Shown here: piece by piece, positions 53,539 through 63,663 of the stretch
How positions within the stretch are numbered: position 1 is the first letter of the stretch
Layout: each line of letters starts with the position of its first letter
Assembly (NCBI GenBank): GCA_905178155.1
Contig: CAJINV010000002.1
Location: 10,648,709-10,712,708, forward strand
DNA length: 64,000 nucleotides
Direction of reading: 5' to 3'
DNA from: Amoebophrya sp. A120
Lineage: Eukaryota > Sar > Dinophyceae > Syndiniales > Amoebophryaceae
Program-made: the position numbers and the translations under genes
Notes under the pieces: model-generated
Databases searched by the model: none
Told to the model about the DNA's origin: nothing
Seen by the model: the letters and a program-made list of their open reading frames with translations, nothing else

Positions 53539-53624
53539 GAAACGAATAACTTTTTTCAGAAATTCGAAACGTCGGACACCATGAAGTCCGACGCTTCGCA
53601 TTTCTGAAAAAAGTTATCCGTTTC
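53539..53624. repeat. Long near-perfect palindrome
   Basis: Arms of about 39 bp beginning GAAACGAATAACTTTTTTC and ending with the inverse GAAAAAAGTTATCCGTTTC; the centre has CGTCGGAC/GTCCGACG around a short loop. Few mismatches. Confidence 0.7.
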
Positions 53625-53641
53625 GGCCGGGCTTCCGCGGG

Positions 53642-53685
53642 GCGAGTCGATTTGCAGTGCAGAATCGCACTGCAAATGGACTCGC
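53642..53685. repeat. Palindrome
   Basis: GCGAGTC, TTTGCAGTGC, loop, GCACTGCAAA, GACTCGC: nested inverted repeat with 7-bp and 10-bp perfect arms. Confidence 0.65.
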
Positions 53686-53834
53686 AGCGACGCGTCTTGT
53701 CGGAGATGCAAATTCGCCCAGGAGGGCAGATCTGCGTCGCGTTTTCACCTTTTTTTAGTATTGGTTCAAATGGGGCCAATACTTTTCCGCAAGTACTGCC
53801 GGAGACAGTGGCCCCTCTGAGTGCCGGATTGCGA

Positions 53835-53902
53835 GTTGTTTCCCCAAAAGAACCAGTGGCTCTGGCAGTTGCCAGAGCCACTGGTTCTTTTGGGGAAACA
53901 AC
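53835..53902. repeat. 68-bp perfect palindrome
   Basis: Perfect arms of about 33 bp (GTTGTTTCCCCAAAAGAACC ... GGTTCTTTTGGGGAAACAAC) around a GGCAGTTGCC centre. Would form a very stable hairpin or cruciform. Confidence 0.75.
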
Positions 53903-53909
53903 TGCCAGT

Positions 53910-53983
53910 CCTTTTAGGTGCCGGATCGAACAAGGCATTTCCGAGTAAAACTCGGAAACGCCTTCGATCCGGAACCTAAAGGA
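53910..53983. repeat. Near-perfect palindrome
   Basis: Arms of about 35 bp with a few mismatches (CCGGATCGAA and TTCGATCCGG; TTTCCGAGT and ACTCGGAAA) directly after the previous one. Confidence 0.7.
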
Positions 53984-54039
53984 GCCAGGTAATACCACGC
54001 GCCCCCCAAGTGCAAACCTAGATCCCGCGCGAACATGCG

Positions 54040-54900
54040 CCACAAATCAGCCCGAGAGCCGATTTGCACTGCAAGTTCGCACGGGACCGCCGCCCGCCGT
54101 CTGGACTTGCGTCGCAAATTTGCAGTGCTGCATTGCAAATTTGTAATGCAGCACTGCAGTTTTGCAATGCGGGGCCGCAGGTCGGGGCTTGCATTGCAAA
54201 TTTGCCATGCTGCTTTGCAAATTTGTGATGCAGCATTGCAAATTAGTACTGATTTGAAGCAGATCAATACTCCTCCGGCAGTGCAACCGTTTCCGGCTGC
54301 GTGGCCAGTTGCCCTCCCTGCTCATGCAACACAAATCAGCCCGAGAGCCGATTTGTACTGCAAGTTCGCACGGGATCGCCGCCCCCCGTCTGGACTTGAA
54401 TTGCAAATTTGCAATGCTGCATTGCAAATTTGAACTGAAGCATTGCAAGTTTGCAATACGGGGTCGCAGGTCTGGCCTTGCATTGCAAATTTGCCACGCT
54501 GCTTTGCTAATTTGTAAAGCAGTGCCGCAGATTAGTATTGATTTAAAGTAAATCAATACTCCTTCGGCAGTGCAACCGTTTCCGGCTGCTTGGCCAGTTG
54601 CCCTCCCTGCTCATGCAACACAAATCAGCCCGAGAGCCGATTTGTACTGCAAGTTCGCACGGGATCGCCACCCGCCGTCTGGGCTTGCATTGCAAATTTG
54701 CGATGCTGCGTTGCAAATTTGTACTGCAGCATTGCAAGTTTGCGACGCGGGGGCGCAGGTCTGGCCTTGCATTGCAAATTTGCCATGCTGCTTTGCAAAT
54801 TTGTAACGCAGCGCTGCAGATTAGTAATGATTTAAAGTAAATCAATACTCATCCGACAGGGCAACAGTTTCCGACTGCGTGACCAGTTGGCCTCCCTGCT
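54040..54900. repeat. Three tandem copies of a 289-bp unit
   Basis: The block CAGCCCGAGAGCCGATTTG recurs with CCCGAG at 54051, 54340 and 54629, a constant 289-bp spacing. Each unit also contains several TTGCAAATTTGCAATGC-type short inverted repeats and one 27-bp inverted repeat. The copies differ at scattered positions, so the duplication is not very recent. Confidence 0.85.
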
Positions 54901-55139
54901 GTGTTTGCGGCTAGAAATGCACTGCAGGGGCGCCCTCCGCTGGAGTTCCAGCCGAAGGCGTCCCCTTAGTGCAATTCTAGCTGGAGGGGCGCTGAGGATG
55001 CCTGCCCAATGCCTTTCCCGCTGGACGCGCAGACGGAAACGCCGGCGAAAAGCGTGCTAGTATTGACTTGCACTAAGTCAATACTGGAACACGCTTGACA
55101 TGTGGAAGGGCACGCCGGGCCTCTGGGCTTTCCAAGCAG

Positions 55140-55510
55140 TGCTGGCGGTGCCAACGCGATGGGGCCCCTGTCCCAATGGGTGCCACCAAGCAAGGAGGCG
55201 CTGCGCCCCCCGCCCCGCCAGGAGGCGAGGTCTGGCTACGTCGCCGCACTTGGGGATCTTGTGGCCCGGTGTCACTCCCTTGGGGCCCCTGTTCCAATGT
55301 TTCCCCCCTCCCCGAGCGGGCGCGCCAGGAGTGCCCTGCCGTGGGGGAGCCTTCATTGGGACAGGGGCCCCGCTGCGGTGAAACCGCCTTTCCGAGTGGC
55401 TTCAGGGTTTCCCAATTGGTGCAGGCGATCCGCAATGGGTGCTCCGAGGCTGGGGCCCGCTGCGTTCCCCCGCCCGCCCGCTGCCACATTGGGACAGGGG
55501 CCCCGTGGGA
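55140..55510. repeat. Dispersed GGGGCCCCTGTCCCAAT motif in both orientations
   Basis: Direct copies near 55158-55176 and 55281-55298 (one base changed); inverted copies (ATTGGGACAGGGGCCCC) near 55355-55371 and 55490-55506. Nearby GGTGCCAA/TTGGCACC blocks are also inverted, so the whole stretch can fold back on itself. Confidence 0.6.
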
Positions 55511-56754
55511 TTGGCACCAAGGCGGCGAAGCAGGCGCGCACGCAGAACGAGAGGAACGCAAGCCAAAGTATTAAAAAAGCGCAGAGCAGTACTAAGGGCC
55601 ACAAGGAGCGCAGGCTCAAGGCTTATCGGCGCGGGCCGTGTCTCGCGCACGTCGGGCGCCTAGAAGGCCAGGCGCCGGCAGGGAGTAAACCCGCTGAAGC
55701 GTCTTGAGGTCGCGCGCCGGCAAGGGCGGCACATCAACGCCGCACGCCCACCGTGGTTCTGCGCCCCTTTTCCCATTCATTCGCCAAGGGGGGCGGAGGC
55801 GCCGCGAGTATTCCCTTCGCCTAGTTCAATACTTTTTCGCGCTTTGCCCTTTTTTCCTCCTTGCGCTCCGTTCTTGAGCCTGGCGAAGGGTCTGGCAAAC
55901 CTCGGGGCCGCTTCAAGATTCTGCAGCAGAGAAGCGGCCAAAAAAGTCCAGCCACGAAAAGTATTGAAATGCCGCAAACCAATACTACAAAACAGCGGGG
56001 CGCTAAAAAGCGGAAAGCACACAAACCCCAAAGGGCGCAAACAGCGTCGCCCGCCCGCTGCGAAGGATGGCGGCCTGCCTCCCTCCCTCATTCTGACTCT
56101 TTTCCCTTAAAAGCAGCCAAGCGGAAGGGCTTTCCGGGTATTGGGTTCCGTTATTCCAATACCCTTCCGGCCCTTTCCGGCTTTCTTTCCTTTTCGCCCT
56201 TCAGCCTGAAGGAAAATCTGGCGGATCCCGTGGCCGTTGACAAGTTGAAGAGCGAGAGCCCGCTAGCCGGGCGCTATGCGCGCCTCCGGGATGAAAAAAT
56301 CGCGTCTGCTGACGCAGGCACGCAAAGATGCAAAAAATGGAAGCCGTAGCGCAAAAAAACAGAGCGCGCCACGGAGGTGAAGAAATCACCTCCGTGCCGT
56401 GCTGTTTCGGGCGCTTCAATTGCGCAACGTGGACCCGGTGCCACCCGGTGCCATCCGGGTGGCACCGCCAACATAGCGACGTCTTTCGCTTCTGGGTGTC
56501 ACTGGGTTTTAAAATAAAATAAGAAGTGTGTATATATACTTCTTTTTTTTTTATCGCCGAGTGGCACCGGGCTCAGTCTGAATGCAGTACACCATGCGGA
56601 TTCGGATTGATTTTCGGGCGGTGCCAAGTTATGGCACCGCCTGCAACACAATCCGAACCCGCGCAAGTATTGAAAGAACTCAAGCCAGTAGTATAGGTCT
56701 AAGCTATTTCAATACTAGCCAGCGCGTTTTTACCTTGCGACACCATCGCGCCCC

Positions 56755-57010
56755 CAGCTAGAATCTCACTGAGAGGGCGTCCTCAGCTGGAAATCCAGCT
56801 GAGGACGCCTCGCCAGCGCACTTCTGGCCGCACTTACTCCATGCCGCCCGGATTTGTGGCGCGCGCGCCACAAATCTGCGCTGCGCGGCAAAGATTTGTG
56901 CTGCGAAGGAAGCAGGCCACCAAGAGCGCAAAATTGCAGCCCAAGCGCAACCGTTGCGCTTGAGCTGCAATTTTGCGAGGTCTTCTGCGGCAGAAGACCG
57001 GTTTTCTGGC
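56755..57010. repeat. Cluster of four palindromes
   Basis: GAGGGCGTCCTCAGCTGG / CCAGCTGAGGACGCCTC near 56772-56810; GATTTGTGGCGCG / CGCGCCACAAATC near 56852-56878; CAAAATTGCAGCCCAAGCGC / GCGCTTGAGCTGCAATTTTG near 56929-56975; GTCTTCTGC / GCAGAAGAC near 56981-56998. A relative of the first lies at 54917-54972. Confidence 0.65.
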
Positions 57011-57079
57011 GCGCACTTTTTTCAAAAAAAAAAAAACTGTCCAGGTTATCCGTTTCTGTTACCCGTTTCACCCTGTGTC

Positions 57080-57860
57080 GCGGTTTTTATAATACTCAGC
57101 ATTTTCTCTATATGCAATAGACAATCATATGTAAAATCACGGAAAATTACCAGAATTCCTAACGGTCACGCTTTAGGAAAATTCTCGAAGATCTTTCTCA
57201 TAGTATAATTTGCAAGGTTTTTGCAAAGTTTACGCAAGGAATTGAGAATAATAAAGATGCAAGGGCATTCAGTATGCGTGAAGTTTTCAGTTTCCTGAAA
57301 ATTCTTTGAGGGTCAAAATTTTTGAAATTTTTAAGATTTTTTGAATGTAAGAAAAATATATAAAAATATCTGTCGGAGCGTACGTATTAGCATAGTATGA
57401 CTATATAGATCATAACCATACTACACCTTTTGGAATTTGTATAAGAATTTCTAGAAATTTTGGAGATTATAAGTTTTTCAAAATTTTTGATTTGTGAAAT
57501 TTTGCAACGATTTTATGCATTATTGCGAGCATTAAATTAAATTATTGGGAGCATTCAATAATAATCATGGAGACTTCAATTATATAATGTTGATCTAGTA
57601 AGTCTGGAAATTTTTAGGGATATGTGCACACTTTGGATTTTTTTCGGATTTTGAACCATACTGTTTTTTTTTCATTTTCATTGGGTTGGAGCATCTGAGA
57701 GCTTGTGATTTGGGTGCAAATAGCTCCCATCTTACCACAGTTCGTAACTATGCTCCTTTTCTTTCGCAGTATTATCATAAAATTTTACTGTTAGCCTCTA
57801 CCACCACCCCAGACCCCCCGGATCCCCCCCCCCTCCCCCTAGATCCATTACTTGACCCAG
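57080..57860. other. AT-rich block in the strand-switch region
   Basis: Composition drops abruptly to strongly AT-rich, with runs of A and T, ending in a short C-rich run near 57800-57840. No frame, no palindromes like those to the left. Confidence 0.5.
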
Positions 57861-57869
57861 GGGTGTTCA

Positions 57870-58250
57870 GCCTGTGAGCCTACTTAGCTGCATCCTATTG
57901 TCCTTCTTTGCAGCGGCCTCCTGCGCGGCTTTCCAGTTGTTCTCTAGTGCCAGCGCCTTCGATTTCCGCGGAAAGGCCTGCGGTTCTTTATTCGCGTGCG
58001 AATCCGCCTCGACCGACCGCGGGCACCGCCTGCGCCCGAAAGGAGGGCGCACTTTGTGGCGCCCGGCCGGCGGAAGAGGCGCGAAAAGCGCGCCGCGGTC
58101 CGCAGAGGCCGGAGCTCCGGGGGCCGCATTCCCCCCTAAGTCCCCCCCCCTTTCCGCACGTAGACCCGCACCCTTTCCCAAACTGCACGCGAAAAGAGGG
58201 CCCTTTGACGCCCGCATGCTTTGGGGAAACCACCACAGGTATGTCTCCGC
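57870..58250. other. GC-rich block
   Basis: GC-rich stretch with overlapping frames on both strands giving Arg/Ala/Pro-rich translations. No supported gene. Confidence 0.35.
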
Positions 58251-59912
58251 CCGCAGAAGAGCGGTTTAGTTGTGGCCTGCTAGGCTGTACGTCTTACCGT
58301 CCTTCTCCGTTGGGACGATTTTTTCGCGGGTTGGAAACCTACACGGCGGGTCAGAGGAGGCATCCATGCGGCCGGCCATCATCCATCGGATTGAGCTTGG
58401 GATCATTGTGGCGGCGACACTTCTACCTTCCCTTCTGCAAGTACACGGTTGATGGGCTTTTCAGAGCGCCAGTGAAGGCGCCGACTGGGATTGTTTGGTA
58501 TCTTATCCTGTAAACTGCTGTGGAGCAGGGACTGGACTTTTTGGCGCAGTATTCGGAGCCTCGTGCGGGCACGCCGATTGTTTCGGCGTTGCGATTTGCG
58601 AAGTCCGCGCGTTCCATACGCCTGGTTTTGCTCCTCGCGATCAGCGACGCCGCCTGTGGGTCAATCTATCACGTGTCTTGTCCGAGCCTGGGAGCCGATT
58701 CCCCTGAAATCTACGAGAGAGCGGGCGGCATTGCACCCGAAGGTGACTGTTCGTTCACGCTGGAATTATGGGAGCGGTGGAGCAAAAGCATGGAAGGTGA
58801 TGGTGGCGATCCCGCCGGGACATGCTGAGGATTCACCACCGCTTTCGCGTACTAGGGTCTCTGCATTGCTGTCCCGTGCCCGACGGACTTCACTATTCCA
58901 GGCATCATTTTGTCAGCCACAGGAAAAATAAGTATGGCACGTCTTTGCGGTATTGTCTGCATCGAGAGTGTCTAGGCACTCCCGGTGGTGAGTCGTCGAG
59001 TTGCACAATTTAGATTTTGCAAAGCCCAGTAGTCTAGTAAGGCCGACTGGCGTTTAAGTACTTACTTGAAGCTGGCGCAAATGCCTCCGATGATCGACCA
59101 GAAAAATTATTTAGAGCCGTAGTATTTTTCGACGCTGCTGCGTGCGTCTGCCTTGTGCACTGAAATAGGCAGGGTGCTGGTGTTCTTGGAGGCAAGAAGA
59201 TGCAGTAAGCGGTATTGTAGAAGCTGACACATTTCGACCGATAGTTGCCTGCTGTGCCGCATCTGCGACCCGGTGCGTGGTACGTCTTTTCTCCGTGGGT
59301 TGTACTTGTTCACCGGCAAATAAATTCTGTGATGCTGTGCGGCTCTTCCTAGTAATTCTTGTGAGAACGAAGATGATTAAGTAAATTTTCTGCCGTGCTT
59401 CGGTGCCGTAGTTGAGTTTCTGAGTGCGTGAGGTAAAAGAAACTCCGCGAATATTGCCAAGTTTTAAATGTAGAACGACCAGTAAGCCAAGAAAGAATAC
59501 TAGCGCCCTGGTACTATTACAGAGCCGATCCCACCTACCTTTGTATTGCGAAAGAGTCAAGCCATCCGTACAAAGAAGCCACATGGTCGAATGAGTGGTT
59601 GCGTTACCGATTTGCGTTCGCCTACGCGAGCAGCCGAACTCCGGCGCATGCGAACGATCGATCGGCGGGACGAGCAAGCGCAAACCCAGACGGGGGTGTG
59701 AAAGCTCAGGCGGCACCCGTCCCAGGAGGTAGGAACAGGACTTTCAAGACAGAAAGCAGACACAAACTGCGCTGCGGATCGGTTCTCGACGACTTCTGAT
59801 AAGCAGTGAGTACTCGTCCGCTAGAAGATCAACATCTACATCTGACTGCGAAGCAATCCCGGCAGCTTCACCGCTTCCTACTAGTTTTCGGATTCGAAGG
59901 TAAAGGACTGTC
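58251..59912. other. Upstream region of the MAP-kinase gene
   Basis: About 1.66 kb of mixed composition. The longest frame (minus 59111-59716) has no ATG at its reported start, though it has an internal ATG and a hydrophobic stretch; I do not consider it supported. The plus-strand kinase promoter is presumably here, but no motif stands out. Confidence 0.3.
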
Positions 59913-61788
59913 ATGTCGGAAGAGATCGACCGTCATATTCTGCGGAAGTACGACGTGGTACAGAAGCTGGGCAAGGGCGCCTACGGGATCGTATGGAAGG
60001 CCATCGACAAAAAATCGCGCGACGTGGTAGCGCTGAAAAAGTGCTACGACGCCTTCCAGAATGCCACCGACGCGCAACGAACGTTCCGCGAAATCATGTT
60101 CCTACAAGGTGAGTTGAGTTTCCTCAGAAGCTGCAGTGCTTCGGCCGTGCAACTTTGTTTCTACACTTGTCCCTTTTTCTATAATTACTTGGCTTTCAGC
60201 ACGCTTAATAGTTTCTTGGTTCGAAGTGAGCACGCGTGAACAAAAGTAACTAAAGCTCCACTTTGCAAAACCAGATTTGAGCGGACACGAAAACATCGTG
60301 CACCTGATAAATGTGCTGAAGGCGGACAATGACCGCGATATCTACATCGTAACCGACTACATGGAATCCGACCTCCACGCGGTGATAAGGGCGAACATAC
60401 TCGAGGACATACACAAGCAATACATCATGTAAGAAAGTTTTCTAGTACTACCCGTGCCTGCCAGCGCTTCTGCGGGGTTATGCAGCTTTTTTGCGCTGTC
60501 TGCTTCAATGTTTTGATCCTACAAAATTTTTACAGAAAAAAATTCCAAACGAACTACAGCTACCAGATGTTGAGGTGTTTGAAGTACATGCACACGGGTA
60601 AAATGCTGCACCGGGATATCAAGCCTTCAAACATTCTCTTGAATTCGGATTGCCTTGTGAAGGTAAGAAGCGGTATTTTCAGCAATGTAAGGAAATTGAA
60701 ATTTTTTCAGACGTGGAAGATCATTTTGAAAAAGACCGTTGGTTTCTGCGGCTGCATTTTCAGCAACAAACGATACTTTCCGTGGAAAAACCACTTCCAA
60801 CTTCTGCAGGTCTGCGACTTTGGCCTCGCGCGAACCGCCACGCAAATGTCGCAGGAGAAGGGAGACCCGGCACCGGTTTTGACCGACTACGTCGCGACCC
60901 GATGGTACCGCGCGCCAGAAATTTTGCTAGGCAGCACGTCCTACACCTACGGCGTCGACATATGGGCGGTTGGGTGCATATTAGGCGAGCTTTTGAATGG
61001 AAAGCCAATATTTCCCGGCAGCTCAACCATGAATCAGCTCGATCGGATCTTAGAGGTAATTGTGCAAACTACCCATGCGTTGAAAATTGTAAAAGTGATT
61101 TGCAGCAGCTTCACCGCAAAACTACGCTCAGTGCATGTTTTGATTCTGAAGATCATTCTGCGGTCGGCATCCAAAATGCCAATACTGATGTGCACGCAAG
61201 TGAAGTGCGCGCAAAAAATGATTTACCTGCCTGCCGTTGTCGACGCAAAAGAAAAAAACGTACACAGGTAACCGGGCGACCGTCTGCAGAGGATGTCGCA
61301 GCGTTGCAAAGCCCCTTCGCAGAAACCATGCTGGAAAGTTTGCCGAGCAACCGGCACCGAACACTGGATAACAACCGGTTTAAGGAAATGTTTCCCTCCG
61401 CGTCGAATGAAGCTCTCAGCTTTCTCCGCGAGTGTTTGAAATTCAATCCGCAAAGACGGATCTCTGCGGAGAAGAGCCTGCACCACGCGTATACTCTCGT
61501 AGCATGATGAAAGAGTCTTCTACTGTTTCTTCATGGTTGCTTGATTGTTCTTTTTGCATCGACATCACTTGTTTGCACTTACCTTTTTCATCAATGATGC
61601 ACTACTCCCACAGCTATGTCGCCCAGTTTCACAACCCGGCAGACGAGCCGTCCTGCCCAAAGCCAATCTCAATCCCGCTGGACGATAACACGAAACTTAG
61701 TGTGGCAGACTACCGGGACAAGCTGTACGCAGAGGTGGTGAAGAGAAGAAAAGACGACCGGCGACCTAGCAGCAGTTATGACGGGTAA
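59913..61788 (+). CDS. MAP kinase, MAPK15/ERK7-like (TDY activation loop)
   Basis: Six exons: 59913-60108, 60275-60428, 60560-60662, 60810-61055, 61268-61488 and 61614-61788; all GT-AG, total 1095 nt (364 residues). Motifs in order: LGKGAYGIVWKA (glycine loop), VALKKCYDAFQNATDAQRTF, SDLHAVIRANILEDIHKQYI, HRDIKPSNILL, DFG at 154-156, the dual-phosphorylation motif T176-D177-Y178 in VLTDYVATRWYRAPE, and YVAQFHNPADEP at the end of the domain. The wording of these segments is that of atypical MAPK15/ERK7 kinases, which in other organisms act in cilia, secretion or stress. TEY is usual there; TDY is seen here. The short C-terminal tail ends SSSYDG; a donor-like GTAAAA overlaps the stop, so a longer spliced form is possible. 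It is the first gene of the plus-strand run. Confidence 0.9.
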
Positions 61789-61923
61789 AAGAAAGACTCC
61801 TAAAAATATATATGCCGAGTTGATTTTTCTTTGTCGTGTGCGGCAACTACGTTTTAGTCTTCATAGCGAGAACCTGTGCCGACTGGCCAGGCAGCGCGAG
61901 ACACGATGTATGCATCTGTGTAA

Positions 61924-62136
61924 TCGGTTGTCGAAAAAAACCAAAACAGCAACGGCGGACAGTCGGGCTCGCAGGCACGACCCGGTAGCCAGGCTGCATC
62001 GGGACAGCGAAAATCCGCCGGCGGAAATCCCGGGGACTGGGAAAAAGTCGAGTCTCGATCGCAGCCCGGGCGATTTTACTACGTCAATAAGCGGACGGGT
62101 GCCAAGCAATGGGAAAAACCAGAAGGCGTGGCGTGA
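61924..62136 (+). CDS. WW-domain frame, C-terminal exon or gene end
   Basis: An open frame of 71 codons ends at TGA 62134-62136. It is Gln/Ser/Gly-rich, then contains a WW domain: GDWEKVESRSQPGRFYYVNK followed by RTGAKQWEKPEG, with both tryptophans, the YY pair, the Asn and the final Pro in place. WW domains bind proline-rich peptides. There is no ATG in the frame and a TAA lies just upstream, so it must be an exon. It could belong to its own gene or to an alternative 3' end of the MAP kinase; a donor-like site overlaps that gene's stop codon, but no acceptor is convincing. Confidence 0.6.
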   Translation, partial: SVVEKNQNSNGGQSGSQARPGSQAASGQRKSAGGNPGDWEKVESRSQPGRFYYVNKRTGAKQWEKPEGVA

Positions 62137-62832
62137 GGAGTCGATCTGGCCCGGCTTTATTTTTTTTTCTTTTGAGACAGCACTTTGTTACAATTTTACT
62201 TAAAAATTACTTATTGCGCATTGATGTCAATTTATTACGACGCGCTGCTGTCTTTGCAGCAGCGACGGCAGCAGCCCTCTGCCAAAGGATGTAGAGGCTG
62301 CTGCGCCTCCATCGCAGCTTCTCTTCGCTGTGTTGGATTATCTACCTTTTGTTAAGACATCGTCATTCGAGGAATTTGCTGTGATTTTTTCACAGCAGCT
62401 CGAGTTATGTTTATTGTTTGGTCAGCATATTGGTCCGAGACGAAAAGTGCCTTGTATGTCATTGTGGATTGCATTCTTTGGTGATTAGATTCTTTGTATG
62501 TAGACTTTTGTAACAAAGGTTCTGCTCGACTAGCAGAAAAGCCATTCAACGGCACCTGACGCACCAGCGCGTGAAGGTTTTTTTTGCGAAGATGTCGAAC
62601 GTGTTTTGAGTTCGACAGCCCTAGATTTATTCTGCGTTCGCGTTCGGTGTTGTGTCGACTCGTGCGAGAGGGAGAGTAGTTGCGAATCGCACATTTCATC
62701 TTCAAGCGAGAGAAGCGACTCGCTGAAAGGAGTATTCTAAATGAGCAGGACTTCCTCGGAAATATCCATCTCGCAGTTCTTGTTTAAAAGTGTTTGCTTT
62801 TCGCCCCCTTAGAACACGAAACCGACGAAATT
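62137..62832. other. Intergenic region
   Basis: About 700 bases without supported gene. Only the 5' region of the next plus-strand gene is expected here. Confidence 0.3.
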
Positions 62833-63663
62833 ATGCCGCTGCAACTTGCCGTCCCTCCGCAGATTCGGGTTCTGCAACCCGTTCCCCCCGTCGGCGAAAC
62901 CGGTGGGCTGATCGACGGGTCGGCGATTCTGAACAAAAAGGTCCCCTACGGCTGCCCCTGCGCGGGACGTGGCTCCGCGGTTGCGCACAATGCCATTCAA
63001 AACGCGCTCGCAACGGCCACGAAACAGTTTTACCTTACGCGACAGGCTGCCGACGATCTCGCGGCGACGACCAAGGAGAGCGAGATAAGGCAGCTGGCGA
63101 AGCGAGCGGGGGCCTACGGTATAAATCTGTTGCCATATTAGGATCAGACATTCGAGGAGTTATTTTTGCATTGCAGTGGGAATTTGCGTGAAGTTGATTG
63201 TCTTCGAGCACTACACGTTGAAGAAAAGAACTTTAGTCTTCCGTGTTTTTAATCCCTTCGACGCGGTTGCATTTTTCATTCCAAACCGACAGCACACGAT
63301 TTGGAGTTTTTGGGGCGGAGTATGGCAATGGTACTGAAGATGCCGGTTGCGGTGAACCCTCCCTTTCTTCCCTTCGACATGAAAATGGCAAAAACCAGCA
63401 GCGACAAGCAGGTGGACGCCGCCGCGGCGGCTGACGCTGCGCCGGGGGAGGCGAAGGCCGAGGAGGATGCAGAAGTCAAGGCGGCAAGCTTTGGGGAAGC
63501 TGCGGTGGCTGCATGGGCAATAGTATCAAGGTTTGCAGCGAAGTCTGGTGATGAAAATGCACGTAGATTAGACGACGAAAAAGATAAACATCCATTTCAA
63601 AGAAAAAGAAGAAGAAAGCAAAAAAACTTTTTTCTTGCCTCCTGCGATTCTCTCTTTTTGTAA
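62833..63663 (+). CDS. Hypothetical protein, about 218 aa, two exons
   Basis: Exons 62833-63118 and 63293-63663 with a GT-AG intron; the join reads AKRAGAY-AHDLEFLGRS. Start MPLQLAVPPQIRVLQPVPPV. Residues 45-95 are helical with a Cys-containing turn (VPYGCPCAGRGSAVAHNAIQ). Exon 2 has MVLKMPVAVNPPFLPFDM then an Ala/Glu/Lys-rich helix and a basic end. A GTATCAAGG donor near 63523 might remove the last 45 codons, whose composition (KRKRRRKQKNFF) looks non-coding. No family recognised. Confidence 0.6.

Larger units (their letters stand above)
53757..56716. repeat. Family of 27-bp inverted repeats, [A/G]GTATTG-N13-CAATAC[T/C]
   Basis: At least ten sites of exactly 27 bp share inverted outer arms and differ in the core: 53757-53783, 54245-54271, 54534-54560, 54823-54849, 55059-55085, 55567-55593, 55807-55833, 55960-55986, 56137-56163 and 56690-56716. 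Arm variants: AGTACTG at 54245, AGTAATG at 54823, AGTATT/AGTACT at 55567, AGTATT/AATACT at 55807, GGTATTG/CAATACC at 56137, AGTATAG at 56690. A partial copy (56666-56692) overlaps the last one by three bases. In 54245, 54534, 54823 and 55059 the pairing extends into the core. Three of them sit in the 289-bp tandem unit; the others have unrelated flanks, so the 27-bp length is not just a by-product of tandem duplication. Confidence 0.75.
52176..59912. other. Divergent strand-switch region, gene-poor, repeat-rich
   Basis: Genes to the left are all on the minus strand and genes to the right on the plus strand. Within 7.7 kb there is no frame I can link to a protein. Sub-regions: GC-rich 52.46-53.16 kb; palindromes 53.5-54.0 kb; 289-bp tandem units 54.04-54.9 kb; short GC-rich repeats 55.1-55.5 kb; palindromes and 27-bp inverted repeats to 57.0 kb; AT-rich 57.08-57.86 kb; GC-rich 57.88-58.24 kb; mixed sequence to 59.9 kb. 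A divergent switch would be expected to hold transcription starts for both gene runs (inference). Confidence 0.65.

Noticed and set aside
54040-54900. CRISPR-like array
   Set aside because: The repeat unit is 289 bp with no short repeat/spacer alternation, and the genome is eukaryotic.
55073-55710. Overlapping frames of 150-200 codons on both strands
   Set aside because: They arise from GC-rich inverted repeats; the same motifs are translated in opposite directions and no domain appears.
59111-59716. Minus-strand gene with a hydrophobic helix
   Set aside because: The reported start codon is not ATG, no exon links to it, and its composition fits random sequence; kept only as a remark.
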